Both the position numbers and the translations under genes were made by a program. Below, in pieces: positions 1 to 8,002 of a DNA stretch of 64,000 bases; position 1 is the stretch's first letter, and every line of letters begins with the position of its first letter. Location of the stretch: NCBI RefSeq assembly GCF_015062935.1, contig NZ_SUTM01000010.1, positions 1 through 64,000 on the forward strand. The letters are read 5' to 3'. Below the pieces are notes generated by a model, which did not search any database, was not told the origin of the DNA, and saw only the letters and a program-made list of their open reading frames with translations. This stretch comes from Methanobrevibacter sp. GTDB lineage: Archaea; Methanobacteriota; Methanobacteria; Methanobacteriales; Methanobacteriaceae.

Positions 1-123
1 GTTGTATTCATTTAAGGTTAGATTGTAAACTTTCCTGACACAGCCGAAATTCTTATGAAACTCTTCAATTTGTTCAGATGAAGGTTTAAGTCTAACCTTA
101 ATAGCCATTACTCGTTTATCCAT
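1..123 (-). CDS. tnpB: TnpB, IS200/IS605 family (5' end only, runs off left edge)
   Basis: Only the first 41 codons are in the window, read leftward from the ATG at 121-123. The peptide begins MDKRVMAIKVRLKPS and continues to a GCVRKVYN motif, which is the N-terminal helix-turn-helix/beta-barrel start seen in OrfB/TnpB proteins. TnpB is the RNA-guided nuclease carried by IS200/IS605 elements. A TATA-like stretch lies near 221-232 on the minus strand. The RuvC-like core and zinc finger, and any TnpA partner or guide-RNA end, would be to the left and cannot be seen. The family call rests on the N-terminus alone. Confidence 0.75.
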   Translation of the reverse strand, partial: MDKRVMAIKVRLKPSSEQIEEFHKNFGCVRKVYNLTLNEYN

Positions 124-425
124 TATACATCCACCACATTTTTTGAATTAAAACTATAATGGTTCTTCAATTTTAACATACAAAAATTAAAAACTCACTA
201 ATATTAAATATAACAACTTCCCCATATATAAAGAAATAGTAAGAGAGCATATGAAAAGTATTAATTTAATATGAAAATCCAAAAGTAATAGTGAATATAA
301 TAATCCCCCTAAATACCTTATAAAAAAAAGCTTATTTTAAAAAATAACTAATTATATAGACAATTAACAAAAGTACACCCAACTTTTCGATTCATCCCCG
401 ACTTGCAGAAGTCGAGGTATTCTCG
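1..425 (-). mobile_element. IS200/IS605-type element, upstream end (partial)
   Basis: The stretch between the tnpB start and about 425 has no other gene. At its outer end is an imperfect hairpin: arms 396-404 and 409-417 with loop GCAG, 8 of 9 pairs, the odd pair being a T-G wobble on the minus strand. Subterminal imperfect hairpins are typical ends of this family, which transposes as single-stranded DNA and leaves no target duplication. The neighbouring PAP2 reading frame changes to unrelated sequence at about 420-435, which fits an insertion point. The exact boundary is inferred. Confidence 0.5.
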
Positions 426-774
426 AATTTTAAAGATAAAAGAAGCAATGCTAAAAAGTTACTGGCATTAAAAATCAGACAGACAATAAAACCTATGAAA
501 TATGATACGATTCCAACTATTAACGGAACGAACCTGTCTTCCCTGTTGGAAATGTCATTGTCTGTGTTGATTTTTTTAGCCCAAAATACAATTATCGCCA
601 TCGGAAGAAGAGATGCGAAAATTAGGGAGATCAACTCATTGATATGAATTTGGTAAAGTTAAAATCCCCGTTTTCAAATGACAAAACCGCACAGATTATC
701 AAAAATAACGGGATTGTAATAATCGGAGGGTTTGTCAGTACAGAAATTGATTTGGCTAATTTATATTTGTTCAT
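392..774 (-). pseudogene. PAP2-family phosphatase, frameshifted and cut short
   Basis: A start at 772-774 gives MNKYKLAKSISVLTNPP, a hydrophobic segment, then a stop at about 628. The reading continues in another frame from about 640 (INELISLIFASLLPM) with the DISNREDRFVPL motif and a further membrane segment, as in archaeal PAP2-type lipid phosphatases. One base lost or gained near 640-648 explains the break. The second frame then enters the hairpin of the IS-like end (SLKFENTS and onward), so the catalytic C-terminal half is gone. The gene has therefore been hit twice, by a frameshift and by truncation at the presumed insertion. Confidence 0.6.
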
Positions 775-798
775 TGTATAATATTTTAATATTTTCAG

Positions 799-1788
799 TT
801 AATAATCTATCGGTTTTAATATCAAATCAGCAACGAAATCAGTAATTCTGTTGAGGAATTTTGTGATAATGTCGGCAGACAGGATTAGTGTTACGACAAA
901 TACAAATGCCAGGTTTGCAATTAATGTAATAATATCATTTGCAACATATAATTTCACGTTCATGTCCATGAAATATATTAAAATGAACATATGCAGCATA
1001 TATATCGCCATTGAATTTCTTCCGAATTTTGTTAAAATTGATTCTTTGTTGGTCATGGCCCTGTTTAAAAGCAATACCATAGCCATTTCAATAAGTATCA
1101 CTGCAACTCTTTTAATCATTTCAAACAATATATTTCCTGCATATGGGGTTTTGAATAACATGACCCTGACGTCCAGCAGATCAATTGCAATCAATATTAA
1201 AACAAGACCCAGTACAAATATGATTTTAAAGTGTTTTTCATAATAATTGATTAATTTTGGCTGGATTTCAGTGAGTTTTTCCTTATATGAGTTATAATAG
1301 AATCCCATGAGGAATATAGGGAAATATGCAAAGAGTCTTGTCAGTCCCAAAATGTTTGGATGTATGTCTATTATTCCAAAAAACACGGCACAGATAAATG
1401 CGGTTAAAAGAGGGTATCTGAATTTGTCAAAGAGAGGAAGCATTACCTTCATGAAAAACAATGCAACTAAAAACCATAAGCCCACTGATGTCTGAATGAA
1501 TATCATGCTAATATCAATTTTGCCCGTTAGCATAAACCTGAACAGCTTGAGCACGATTGTAAATATTATATATGGGATTAATAGTCTTTTGAAGCTTTTA
1601 GCGTATTGGTCTGAAGATGTTTTTGAAAAATATCCGGAAACGAAAAAGAATAATGGAAGGGCGGTTATATAAAGTATTTTATGCCCCAACATCGGAAACA
1701 TCTCGGAAGTGTTCAGATGCCAGCAAACTATCATAAGTATTGCCAGCCCCTTTAAGTTGTCAAATCTGTGAATCCTTTCATGAGTCAT
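799..1788 (-). CDS. Acyltransferase 3 family membrane protein
   Basis: The 329-residue product starts MTHERIHRFDNLKGLAILMIVCWH, the classic N-terminus of acyltransferase-3 proteins, with the conserved membrane His (WH) in the first segment. About ten hydrophobic segments follow, with an RxxL-type loop (FKRLLIPYIIF) and a late NSMAIYMLH segment typical of the family. These enzymes O-acetylate extracellular or lipid-linked sugars. Length is normal and the frame is intact, in contrast to the broken relative at 21110-22179. The neighbours on both sides are pseudogenes, so no operon is implied. The acyl donor and acceptor cannot be told from sequence. Confidence 0.88.
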   Translation of the reverse strand: MTHERIHRFDNLKGLAILMIVCWHLNTSEMFPMLGHKILYITALPLFFFVSGYFSKTSSDQYAKSFKRLLIPYIIFTIVLKLFRFMLTGKIDISMIFIQTSVGLWFLVALFFMKVMLPLFDKFRYPLLTAFICAVFFGIIDIHPNILGLTRLFAYFPIFLMGFYYNSYKEKLTEIQPKLINYYEKHFKIIFVLGLVLILIAIDLLDVRVMLFKTPYAGNILFEMIKRVAVILIEMAMVLLLNRAMTNKESILTKFGRNSMAIYMLHMFILIYFMDMNVKLYVANDIITLIANLAFVFVVTLILSADIITKFLNRITDFVADLILKPIDY

Positions 1789-1843
1789 ATTATTATATAT
1801 AATAGGTCATATGTATTATACATTTTGACACTTCACCTAAACC

Positions 1844-1886
1844 GTTGCAGATGCAATAGTTGTCAATGCAACAGTTTATATATGAG
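1844..1886 (+). promoter_or_regulatory. Promoter with operator-like inverted repeat of the flavodoxin stub
   Basis: GTTGCA (1844-1849) is matched by TGCAAC (1867-1872); the left arm contains its own palindrome TTGCA-GA-TGCAA (1845-1856). A TATA-like TTTATATATG follows directly, about 25 bases before the ATG at 1907. The layout suits a repressor or activator site upstream of the TATA box, now serving only a truncated gene. Confidence 0.4.
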
Positions 1887-1906
1887 GACATCTTAATATT
1901 AAAACT

Positions 1907-2014
1907 ATGAAATCATTAGTAGTTTATTATTCAAGAACCAACATTACAAAAAAGCTGGCTGAAGACATTGCAGCCAAAACTGGTTCCGACATTGACGAGA
2001 TTATCCCTGTTTGA
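1907..2014 (+). pseudogene. Flavodoxin, N-terminal stub
   Basis: The 35-residue frame starts MKSLVVYYSRTNITKKLAED, a flavodoxin P-loop (YYSRTNIT) followed by helix 1 and the start of strand 2, then stops at 2012-2014. Family members are about 150-200 residues, so over three quarters are missing. Sequence after the stop does not continue a flavodoxin in any frame. The stop falls inside a repeat (2008-2025) that recurs at 2567-2584, which suggests a recombination joint. Probably non-functional. Confidence 0.6.
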
Positions 2015-2025
2015 AACGTGTCTTT
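2008..2025. repeat. 18-bp near-identical repeat flanking the small secreted gene (copy 1)
   Basis: TGTTTGAAACGTGTCTTT here matches TGTTTGAAACGTATCTTT at 2567-2584 with one difference, same orientation. The pair brackets the gene at 2110-2511. A related stretch (AAACGTATCTTTTGTAAACGCAA) lies upstream of the methyltransferase-STAS gene at about 6050-6072. It may be a recombination joint or a shared regulatory sequence. Confidence 0.5.
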
Positions 2026-2100
2026 TGGAGATAATTATTCAAAACTTTTAAAAATCGTTGAATGTTTTCTAAAAAGTGTTTTCTGTGCAAAAAAAAGAAG

Positions 2101-2124
2101 GTAATTGGCTTATTTACCAATTAC
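2101..2124 (-). terminator. Hairpin overlapping the stop codon, with T-tract
   Basis: GTAATTGG (2101-2108) pairs perfectly with CCAATTAC (2117-2124) over an 8-base loop that contains the stop codon. Reading leftward, the hairpin is followed by a run of T with one break. The intact paralogue at 15848-15871 has the same hairpin. Confidence 0.7.
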
Positions 2125-2511
2125 TTGTTCGATTAATTTTTCATTTGGAGCTTCAATTTGAATTACTTTACCATCATCAGGGTAAATATAAACACATCTT
2201 CCATCGTCTTTTTGTTCAAAGAGACCTGATTTGTTTGAAATGTTTTTCATTACAGTGTTTCCTTGAGGGACTAAATCAATAGATTTTGATGGAACGATGT
2301 CAGTTATAGTGATGTTGTCAGTACCATTTTCTGTAACAACAACTGAATATTCACAAGGTACTCCAAAAAATGTGCCGTTCAGGTTGTTTTGAACTAAATC
2401 TTTGTTAATTGTAAACCCTTCAGGATTGTTAACTGAAGTAGCACAAACCATACCTATTGTACAAAGTGCAATAAATAATAATTTGAAGTGTGCAAAAACA
2501 TCATGTCGCAC
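2110..2511 (-). CDS. Small secreted protein, paralogue with damaged 5' end
   Basis: The 133-residue product is nearly identical from about residue 11 to the 15857-16258 protein (about nine in ten residues), including the sequence KLLFIALC-type signal core, the single Cys pair (PCEYS, GRCVYIY) and the C-terminal VIGK. The first ten residues differ: the intact copy begins with ATG and two lysines, this one with a GTG giving MRHDVFAHFK and no Shine-Dalgarno site. Homology starts only inside the signal peptide, so this copy seems to have lost its own start and leader. It may be poorly exported, weakly expressed or a young pseudogene. Family function is unknown. Confidence 0.6.
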   Translation of the reverse strand: MRHDVFAHFKLLFIALCTIGMVCATSVNNPEGFTINKDLVQNNLNGTFFGVPCEYSVVVTENGTDNITITDIVPSKSIDLVPQGNTVMKNISNKSGLFEQKDDGRCVYIYPDDGKVIQIEAPNEKLIEQVIGK

Positions 2512-2566
2512 CTGAAAAACATTTAAATATTAACTATGTTTGAAATTAAATTTGAAAAATACATCA

Positions 2567-2584
2567 TGTTTGAAACGTATCTTT
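2567..2584. repeat. 18-bp near-identical repeat (copy 2)
   Basis: Second copy of the repeat at 2008-2025. It continues into TTTAAACGCAATTATC, which resembles 6050-6075 closely. GTTTGAAA-like words also occur at 2538 and 2550, so this gap holds several related motifs. Confidence 0.5.
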
Positions 2585-2726
2585 AAACGCAATTATCAAA
2601 ACATAAAGACTTAAAAATAAGTATTAAAATAGTTATTAATAATGTTGCAATTCTCCACAGCTTATATGCCCGTGGCATTTGCATTAAAAATAAAACAATT
2701 ATCATAAAATCGGGAGGGGTTAAATT

Positions 2727-3821
2727 TTGTTTAATAAAAGATATTTAGTATTAATTTTAATAATTCTGTCTTTATTTTGCCTAATTGCATCAGTCAGTGC
2801 TGAAAATAGCAATTTAGATGACAATACGAACAGCAGCATTGCAAATGAATCCGGTTTACAACCTTCTATTGCAGAAGAAATTAATCAAAGTGTTAATGAT
2901 TCTTCAGATAATGCATCATCCACAAATCAGAACACTGCTGAGAAATCCAAAGCAGTCGTTAAAAAAGCTCCTAAAGTATGGATAAATAAGATGACTGTTA
3001 AATCAGACAAGAAACTGGTTATAAAACTTAAATCCGACAAGAAAGGAACAATCTATTATTCAACCAACGGCAAAAAGCCAACTGTTCACAGCAAAAAATA
3101 TACGGGATCTATTACTTTAGCGTCAAATAAGGTTTTGAAGTTTTTTGCCGTATCAAAGGACGGAAGCAAGTCAAAAGTTCAAACATATAAAAGAATTTTG
3201 GGAAAAACTTCAAAGGGATATGTTGAAAAGCTCTACTTCGGCGATCTCTCTTCAACAAAAACAATTGCATTGATTGTTGGAGTTCATGTTCAAGAAAGCG
3301 GAATGCACAAGGCAATTTATAAAAGCCTGGTTAAGAAAACCAGCAAATTAAAAAGAAAATACGTGCTTTACTACATTCATGTCACCAAAGACAAGAACAG
3401 CTATTCTAAAAGCAGAATGCATGGTCAGATACTGGGAAACAAATACATAATAAAGGACATAGCTAGGGAAAAACCTCAAATAACAACAGATATCCATGAA
3501 ACAAACTACAAGCTTAGCGGATACAAATATCCCCGTTTCATCCACATGATTTCAAACAAGAACATAAAAAGTGTCAAGATAACTAAAAGTCTTCATAAGA
3601 AATCTTCTCTTTATTTAAAAAGACTGCTTAAACTGGCACCGCATATCAAAAGATTTGATCCCCAGTTAGGTTCCAGTCCTGCCTACATTACAGTACCTAT
3701 TGCCAATAATGGTTTGGTTTCCTATATCTATGAAACAGAACTTTCCTATTCACAAAAGGTTAAGCAGAATTATGCAGACAAATATATTAAAGCTTTGGAT
3801 AAAGTCAGTTTATCCTTTTAG
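2727..3821 (+). CDS. Secreted protein with chitobiase-C-like and M14/AstE-like hydrolase domains
   Basis: The 364-residue product starts at a TTG seven bases after a strong GGGAGGGG site. A signal peptide (residues 1-25, ending VSAENS) leads to an Asn/Ser-rich linker, then a domain with YYSTNGKKPT at about 110-120 as in the CHB_HEX_C_1 beta-sandwich. The remainder resembles the proteins at 27301 and 28082. Shared positions are an HxxE pair (H187, E190 in GVHVQE), Arg230, H257 (TDIHET) and E336 (YIYETE), in the order of the zinc ligands, substrate Arg and catalytic Glu of M14-type carboxypeptidases and AstE/AspA enzymes. I infer a cell-surface metallohydrolase; the substrate (perhaps pseudomurein peptide) is unknown. 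Confidence 0.6.
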   Translation: MFNKRYLVLILIILSLFCLIASVSAENSNLDDNTNSSIANESGLQPSIAEEINQSVNDSSDNASSTNQNTAEKSKAVVKKAPKVWINKMTVKSDKKLVIKLKSDKKGTIYYSTNGKKPTVHSKKYTGSITLASNKVLKFFAVSKDGSKSKVQTYKRILGKTSKGYVEKLYFGDLSSTKTIALIVGVHVQESGMHKAIYKSLVKKTSKLKRKYVLYYIHVTKDKNSYSKSRMHGQILGNKYIIKDIAREKPQITTDIHETNYKLSGYKYPRFIHMISNKNIKSVKITKSLHKKSSLYLKRLLKLAPHIKRFDPQLGSSPAYITVPIANNGLVSYIYETELSYSQKVKQNYADKYIKALDKVSLSF

Positions 3822-3865
3822 CTTTAATTTTTATTTTTTTCAATAAAATACAAAAACACTATAAT

Positions 3866-5320
3866 CTACAGGAAAGCAAATATTTCGGGAGGAATGCAAA
3901 TAATATTGTCATTAATTACAATATCTGACGTAGTATTTGAAATTATTACTCCTTGTGGGGAATTGTATTTTTTAATGGCTCGTTTGATTTGACTTTTATT
4001 TTTATTTCCACAACTAACTTCGAATGGAATAGGTTTTTCAAGTCCCCTTTGAACGATAAAATCAACATTTTTATCACTGCTTTTTTTCTTGCTGTCATCA
4101 TAATATGTTTTATAGGATATGCTGCTTTGATTATCCAAATTATTTAAACTTGAAGCCACATAATTTTCAAGCAGTTTACCGAAATATGCTGTTTGATCTT
4201 CAAGTACAGCAGTGCCCATATTTAAAGCAAGATTATGTTTTATGCTGGGGGTTGCAAAAAAATATTCATGAGGTTTTGTTGTTCTTTTAATTGAGGAAGT
4301 AAAAGCTTCAATATGAAATATCAATTGTGTTTTTTCTAAAATATTCAATACTTTTGTGACTAATGGCTTTTTTGCATCAAAAAGATTTGAAAGAGAACCT
4401 ATTGATACTTCACCGGGATTTTGAAAAGCAAAATAATTCAAAATCTGAAATGCAAGATCATGTGTATTTGTATTTATTCCTTCGATATTGTTCATATCTG
4501 TAGTCACGACTTTTTCTACCATGTTTACAATTTTTTTTGTTATTTCATGATTGTCCTGGTAAAATGATGATGGAAAACCTCCATATTGTAAGAAATTCTT
4601 CCATTCGGATACATTAAAGTTATTGAAATTTGAATAGATATACATTATTTGCCTTTCTATTTCTGCACTGTTATCTGTTTGGCCGTTGAAAATCATTTGA
4701 ATTATAGAATCTGAAATATCATTTTTAAAATTTCCATATTTTAATTTTAAATGTTGTGAATATGTTAACGGATATATCGGAATATTTAATAATCTTCGTG
4801 CGGCATCAGGATTATTGGAAAGTTTTAATGCAGATGACCCACTGAATATCATGAAAATATTTTTGGAAGCATCAAAAATTAATTTTCCATTAAATGCCCA
4901 TTTTTTATCATATTGGGCCTCATCAATTAAAATAAATACGGGTTGTGATAATGTTTCAATGATTGAATTATGAAATGTTTCACAATAATAATTGACAACA
5001 TCAAAAATATCCGCATCTCCAGTTCTTTTTAACTGGTCGCAAGAGAAATACAAAATATTTTGAGAACTGATGTTTTTTTCTTTTAGAAGATACTCATATG
5101 CCTGAAACAATAAAGTAGTTTTTCCAACATCACGCAATCCAGGTAAAACAAGAAATCTGTTTATATTTTCTTCATCCAAGAAGTTATCAACATACCTAAT
5201 AATATTATCATAATCTGAGCGCTTATTAAATTTTTTATTTTTATGGGTAAGTTCCGGGTCCAATCTCATCGGCATTGTTAAGATTTGATTTCTAATATAT
5301 GTTTTTTGGATTTCATTCAT
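3866..5320 (-). CDS. AAA family ATPase with DUF4143 C-terminal domain
   Basis: The product of about 484 residues has a Walker A motif (GLRDVGKTT), a Walker B (FILIDEAQ) and an arginine-containing sensor region near GSSALKLS, followed by a winged-helix segment and a C-terminal PFEVSCGNK stretch typical of DUF4143, a nuclease-like fold. Archaea and gut bacteria carry many such stand-alone ATPases; roles are mostly unknown. I chose the ATG at 5318-5320 because GGTGA lies six bases before it; a GTG three codons earlier overlaps that site. The promoter is duplicated (5351-5420). It converges with the secreted hydrolase gene. Confidence 0.85.
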   Translation of the reverse strand: MNEIQKTYIRNQILTMPMRLDPELTHKNKKFNKRSDYDNIIRYVDNFLDEENINRFLVLPGLRDVGKTTLLFQAYEYLLKEKNISSQNILYFSCDQLKRTGDADIFDVVNYYCETFHNSIIETLSQPVFILIDEAQYDKKWAFNGKLIFDASKNIFMIFSGSSALKLSNNPDAARRLLNIPIYPLTYSQHLKLKYGNFKNDISDSIIQMIFNGQTDNSAEIERQIMYIYSNFNNFNVSEWKNFLQYGGFPSSFYQDNHEITKKIVNMVEKVVTTDMNNIEGINTNTHDLAFQILNYFAFQNPGEVSIGSLSNLFDAKKPLVTKVLNILEKTQLIFHIEAFTSSIKRTTKPHEYFFATPSIKHNLALNMGTAVLEDQTAYFGKLLENYVASSLNNLDNQSSISYKTYYDDSKKKSSDKNVDFIVQRGLEKPIPFEVSCGNKNKSQIKRAIKKYNSPQGVIISNTTSDIVINDNIICIPPEIFAFL

Positions 5321-5350
5321 TATCCTCACCCCCTAACTATTATTATATAT

Positions 5351-5420
5351 CATCATAGTTATATATAAAGACTAGTATTTTTAATCATCATAGTTATATA
5401 TAAAGACTAGTATTTTAAAT
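5351..5420 (-). promoter_or_regulatory. Tandem 35-bp repeat that duplicates the ATPase promoter
   Basis: Two 35-base units, 5351-5385 and 5386-5420, differ at one position. Each holds a minus-strand TATA element (CTTTATATATAACTAT). The inner one would start transcription about 18 bases before the ATPase ATG, the outer one 35 bases further back. A third partial ATAGTTATA follows at about 5425. Both units carry a CATCATAGTT word that could be an operator. Confidence 0.6.
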
Positions 5421-5636
5421 ATTAATAGTTATAAAATTTTCCAACTATAATCCTACTATCAATTAACCATTAAATGAATTAAAAATGATATTTGATAAAA
5501 TATTGCTGGGAAAACCTGCTCCATATTTCCTAGAAAATCAATCCTAAAAAAATTTTTAAAGGAAGAAAAATAGAAGTTTAATAATAAAAATACATAGAGT
5601 ATAAAACATATATTTGAATTTAATTTGGTGATTACT

Positions 5637-5897
5637 ATGGCTAATATTGTGTTTAAAGACTGTGAATACCGTTTCACAGAAGATGACAAACTGTACTGTA
5701 AAAATAAAGAGGCTCCTGAAAACGGATGTGATAACTGTAAGGAAAATGTTCATTTGAACTGTCAAAACTATGTTCCACGAAAGGACATGTGTTTACAATT
5801 CTTCCAGGCAGGAATATCAGAAGTTTCACAGTACGATACCTGTGCAGAAAAAGTTGTATTCAATGATAAAGAACTTCAACGCAAGTGGAGCAATTAA
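5637..5897 (+). CDS. Small cysteine-rich protein of unknown function
   Basis: The 86-residue product (MANIVFKDCEYRF) contains seven Cys, with a CDNC pair in the middle and single Cys spread to the end. No signal peptide is present, so it is probably cytoplasmic and may bind metal or an Fe-S cluster. The ATG at 5637 has a GGTGA site; an in-frame GTG four codons upstream overlaps that site and is less likely. I do not recognise the family. Confidence 0.6.
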   Translation: MANIVFKDCEYRFTEDDKLYCKNKEAPENGCDNCKENVHLNCQNYVPRKDMCLQFFQAGISEVSQYDTCAEKVVFNDKELQRKWSN

Positions 5898-6124
5898 ACT
5901 CCACTATAATTTTAATTTGAACTTCCTATTCTTACACCTAATGCAAGTTCAATTTTATCATATTTATATTAATAAAATCACTAAGACTTAAAAAATACAA
6001 TTCTAATGATTAAACACCATAAACACTTCATCACTTCCATAATTCCTTTAAACGTATCTTTTGTAAACGCAAATACACAAAAAACTTAAATCAATATCTG
6101 ACGAAAATAATAATAGGAGAGAAT

Positions 6125-7396
6125 ATGGACAATATTTTTAATTTTGAAGGAATAGAAATTAATCAGGAGTTATTAAAAAGAACAAATCCCATATTTACCA
6201 CTGCAAAGATGACTCTTTTTCAGCTGGCGGCAGCAGGTCATGATGACGCCAAAACCTTAGCCGAAAAGCTGAATCTTACCCAGAAAGATACGCAGAACAG
6301 TGCGACCGTTAATGTGGATAAGGATGATCTTTTTGTCAACAGTATCATTATGGATGTAAGATATTTTACCAATGGAAAACTCGCCAGGCAGTCCGGTTTA
6401 ACTGTCTTTGACCTGCCATGCGGTTTCACACCAAGAGCCATTGAATTTGCAAAAAGCGGCAGGAAATATGTCGGGATGGATTTACCTGCAACAATCAATG
6501 AAGTTGAACCTGCCGTAATGTCACTTTTAGATGAAGAGCAAAAAAAGCTTGTAAGTTTTGAAGGCGTTGATGCAACCAATTATCACTCCCTTAAATCTGC
6601 ATTTGACAAGATTGACGGCGAGGTATGCATAACAACCGAAGGACTCATGATGTATCTTACTGACCGTGAGATGGACGCCATGTGCGATAACATCAAAAGG
6701 ATTCTTAAAGAGCATGGAGGATACTGGATTACCCTTGATCCTGAGATATCTTTTCTCTATGTTTTGATAGTGAAAGCTTTCTATGGAGACAGAACAAGAG
6801 AGAAAATGTATGAGGCAAAGTATAGAATACAAGATAAATCCGATGTAACTGTCGTAGACAATACAATAACCATCAGTTTAAGAGGAAATGTTCAGGAAAA
6901 TATTAAAAATGCCCTGAATTACATTAAATCAAAAGGATTTAAACTGGAGAGACTTCCCTATGCAGACCACATACCTGAGTTTAAAAGTCTGGAGAATATT
7001 GACCCTGAGATTGCAGAACATATCAAGGAAGGATTAAAGAGAGTATGCATTTGGAAAATCAGTGTTGACGAATCAGAAAATGTTGATATATCTGATAGCG
7101 AAACAGAATCATTTAATGCGGATGCGTCAGTTGACTGTGACAGGCTTAATTTAGCTTTGTCTGGAAATTTGGATTCATTAAGTGCACCTGAACTTCTTGC
7201 AAATTATGAAAAAATTAAGAAGGATTACTCCCTTAAAAGCGTGTTAATTGATTGCTCTAAACTGGGATATGTATCCTCTGCAGGTCTGCGAGTTCTTCTT
7301 ATGATGCAGGACGACTGTGATGATGGCATTATAATGGAGTCATGCAATGAAAGTGTTATTGAAGTCGTATCAGATACTGATATCCAAGTGATTTAG
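6125..7396 (+). CDS. LCM-type SAM methyltransferase fused to a STAS domain
   Basis: The 423-residue product has two parts. Residues about 30-315 are a class I methyltransferase of the leucine carboxyl methyltransferase (LCM/Tcmp) group: SAM motif DLPCGFTPRAIEFA, acidic MDLP end of strand 2, and TTEGLMMYL. Residues about 335-423 look like a STAS domain, with LALSGNLDSLSAPEL and the loop SSAGLRVLLMM, where the Ser of an anti-anti-sigma factor would sit. Start ATG follows AGGAG. A stand-alone LCM methyltransferase lies at 17825. The fusion suggests nucleotide or phosphorylation control of methylation, or docking to a partner, but neither substrate nor partner is known. Confidence 0.75.
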   Translation: MDNIFNFEGIEINQELLKRTNPIFTTAKMTLFQLAAAGHDDAKTLAEKLNLTQKDTQNSATVNVDKDDLFVNSIIMDVRYFTNGKLARQSGLTVFDLPCGFTPRAIEFAKSGRKYVGMDLPATINEVEPAVMSLLDEEQKKLVSFEGVDATNYHSLKSAFDKIDGEVCITTEGLMMYLTDREMDAMCDNIKRILKEHGGYWITLDPEISFLYVLIVKAFYGDRTREKMYEAKYRIQDKSDVTVVDNTITISLRGNVQENIKNALNYIKSKGFKLERLPYADHIPEFKSLENIDPEIAEHIKEGLKRVCIWKISVDESENVDISDSETESFNADASVDCDRLNLALSGNLDSLSAPELLANYEKIKKDYSLKSVLIDCSKLGYVSSAGLRVLLMMQDDCDDGIIMESCNESVIEVVSDTDIQVI

Positions 7397-7402
7397 AAAT
7401 CC

Positions 7403-8002
7403 TTATTCATAATCCTTGCAGTATCCTCCATTGGATATGTTATGGCCCAGATTGCAGTAATACTCAACATATCCGCCCATATCAAAATCACCTATAATTC
7501 CTCCGCCACTGTCCAAATATTCTTCACGGTAATGAATGCAATTAAAACTGCAATATCCCCCATGAGCAGGATGAGTGTTTACTGTTGTTTTACTTCTCAT
7601 CTCTTTTTCTTTAGCTTTTCTGGCATTTTCTTCAGCAATTCTTTTGTCTTTTTTGATTTTATATTCCTTCATCAGCTGATTTACCCTGGATTCAACATCT
7701 TCAGATTTAATCTTGCCGGAGTTTATTTCCTGTTCAATTTGTTGTCTGATTAAATCACCTGCATCATAACCTAAACCGTTTCTGTGCAATTCTTCACTAA
7801 AAGATACCTTGAACAATATTTTTCCGCCAACCACTCTTTTAAGTTCCTTTCTGGCTTTCTCTTTTTCATTATTGTAGAGCTCTGATTTAACTGAATTGAA
7901 AATCTGTTTTGTGTGAGATTTTTCGATTTTTACACCGCAGTTAATGCAATAATTATAATCTTTTTCTAATTTAGCCCCGCAGTTAGTACAAAAATTGCCC
8001 AT
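7403..8002 (-). CDS. Double zinc-ribbon protein
   Basis: The 199-residue product opens with two CxxC knuckles (CTNCGAK and CINCGVK) forming a zinc-ribbon of the zinc_ribbon_2 type, continues with a charged helical middle (residues about 45-135), and ends in a second Cys/His cluster (CSFNCIHY, YYCNLGH, GGYCKDYE). No membrane segment or catalytic motif is visible. It converges with the methyltransferase-STAS gene, ending six bases from it. A minus-strand TATA element lies near 8048-8062. Function unknown; a nucleic-acid or protein-binding role is a guess from the knuckles. Confidence 0.7.
   Translation of the reverse strand: MGNFCTNCGAKLEKDYNYCINCGVKIEKSHTKQIFNSVKSELYNNEKEKARKELKRVVGGKILFKVSFSEELHRNGLGYDAGDLIRQQIEQEINSGKIKSEDVESRVNQLMKEYKIKKDKRIAEENARKAKEKEMRSKTTVNTHPAHGGYCSFNCIHYREEYLDSGGGIIGDFDMGGYVEYYCNLGHNISNGGYCKDYE

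Noticed and set aside
2640-2700. tRNA-like segment
   Set aside because: No cloverleaf or T-arm motif could be formed.
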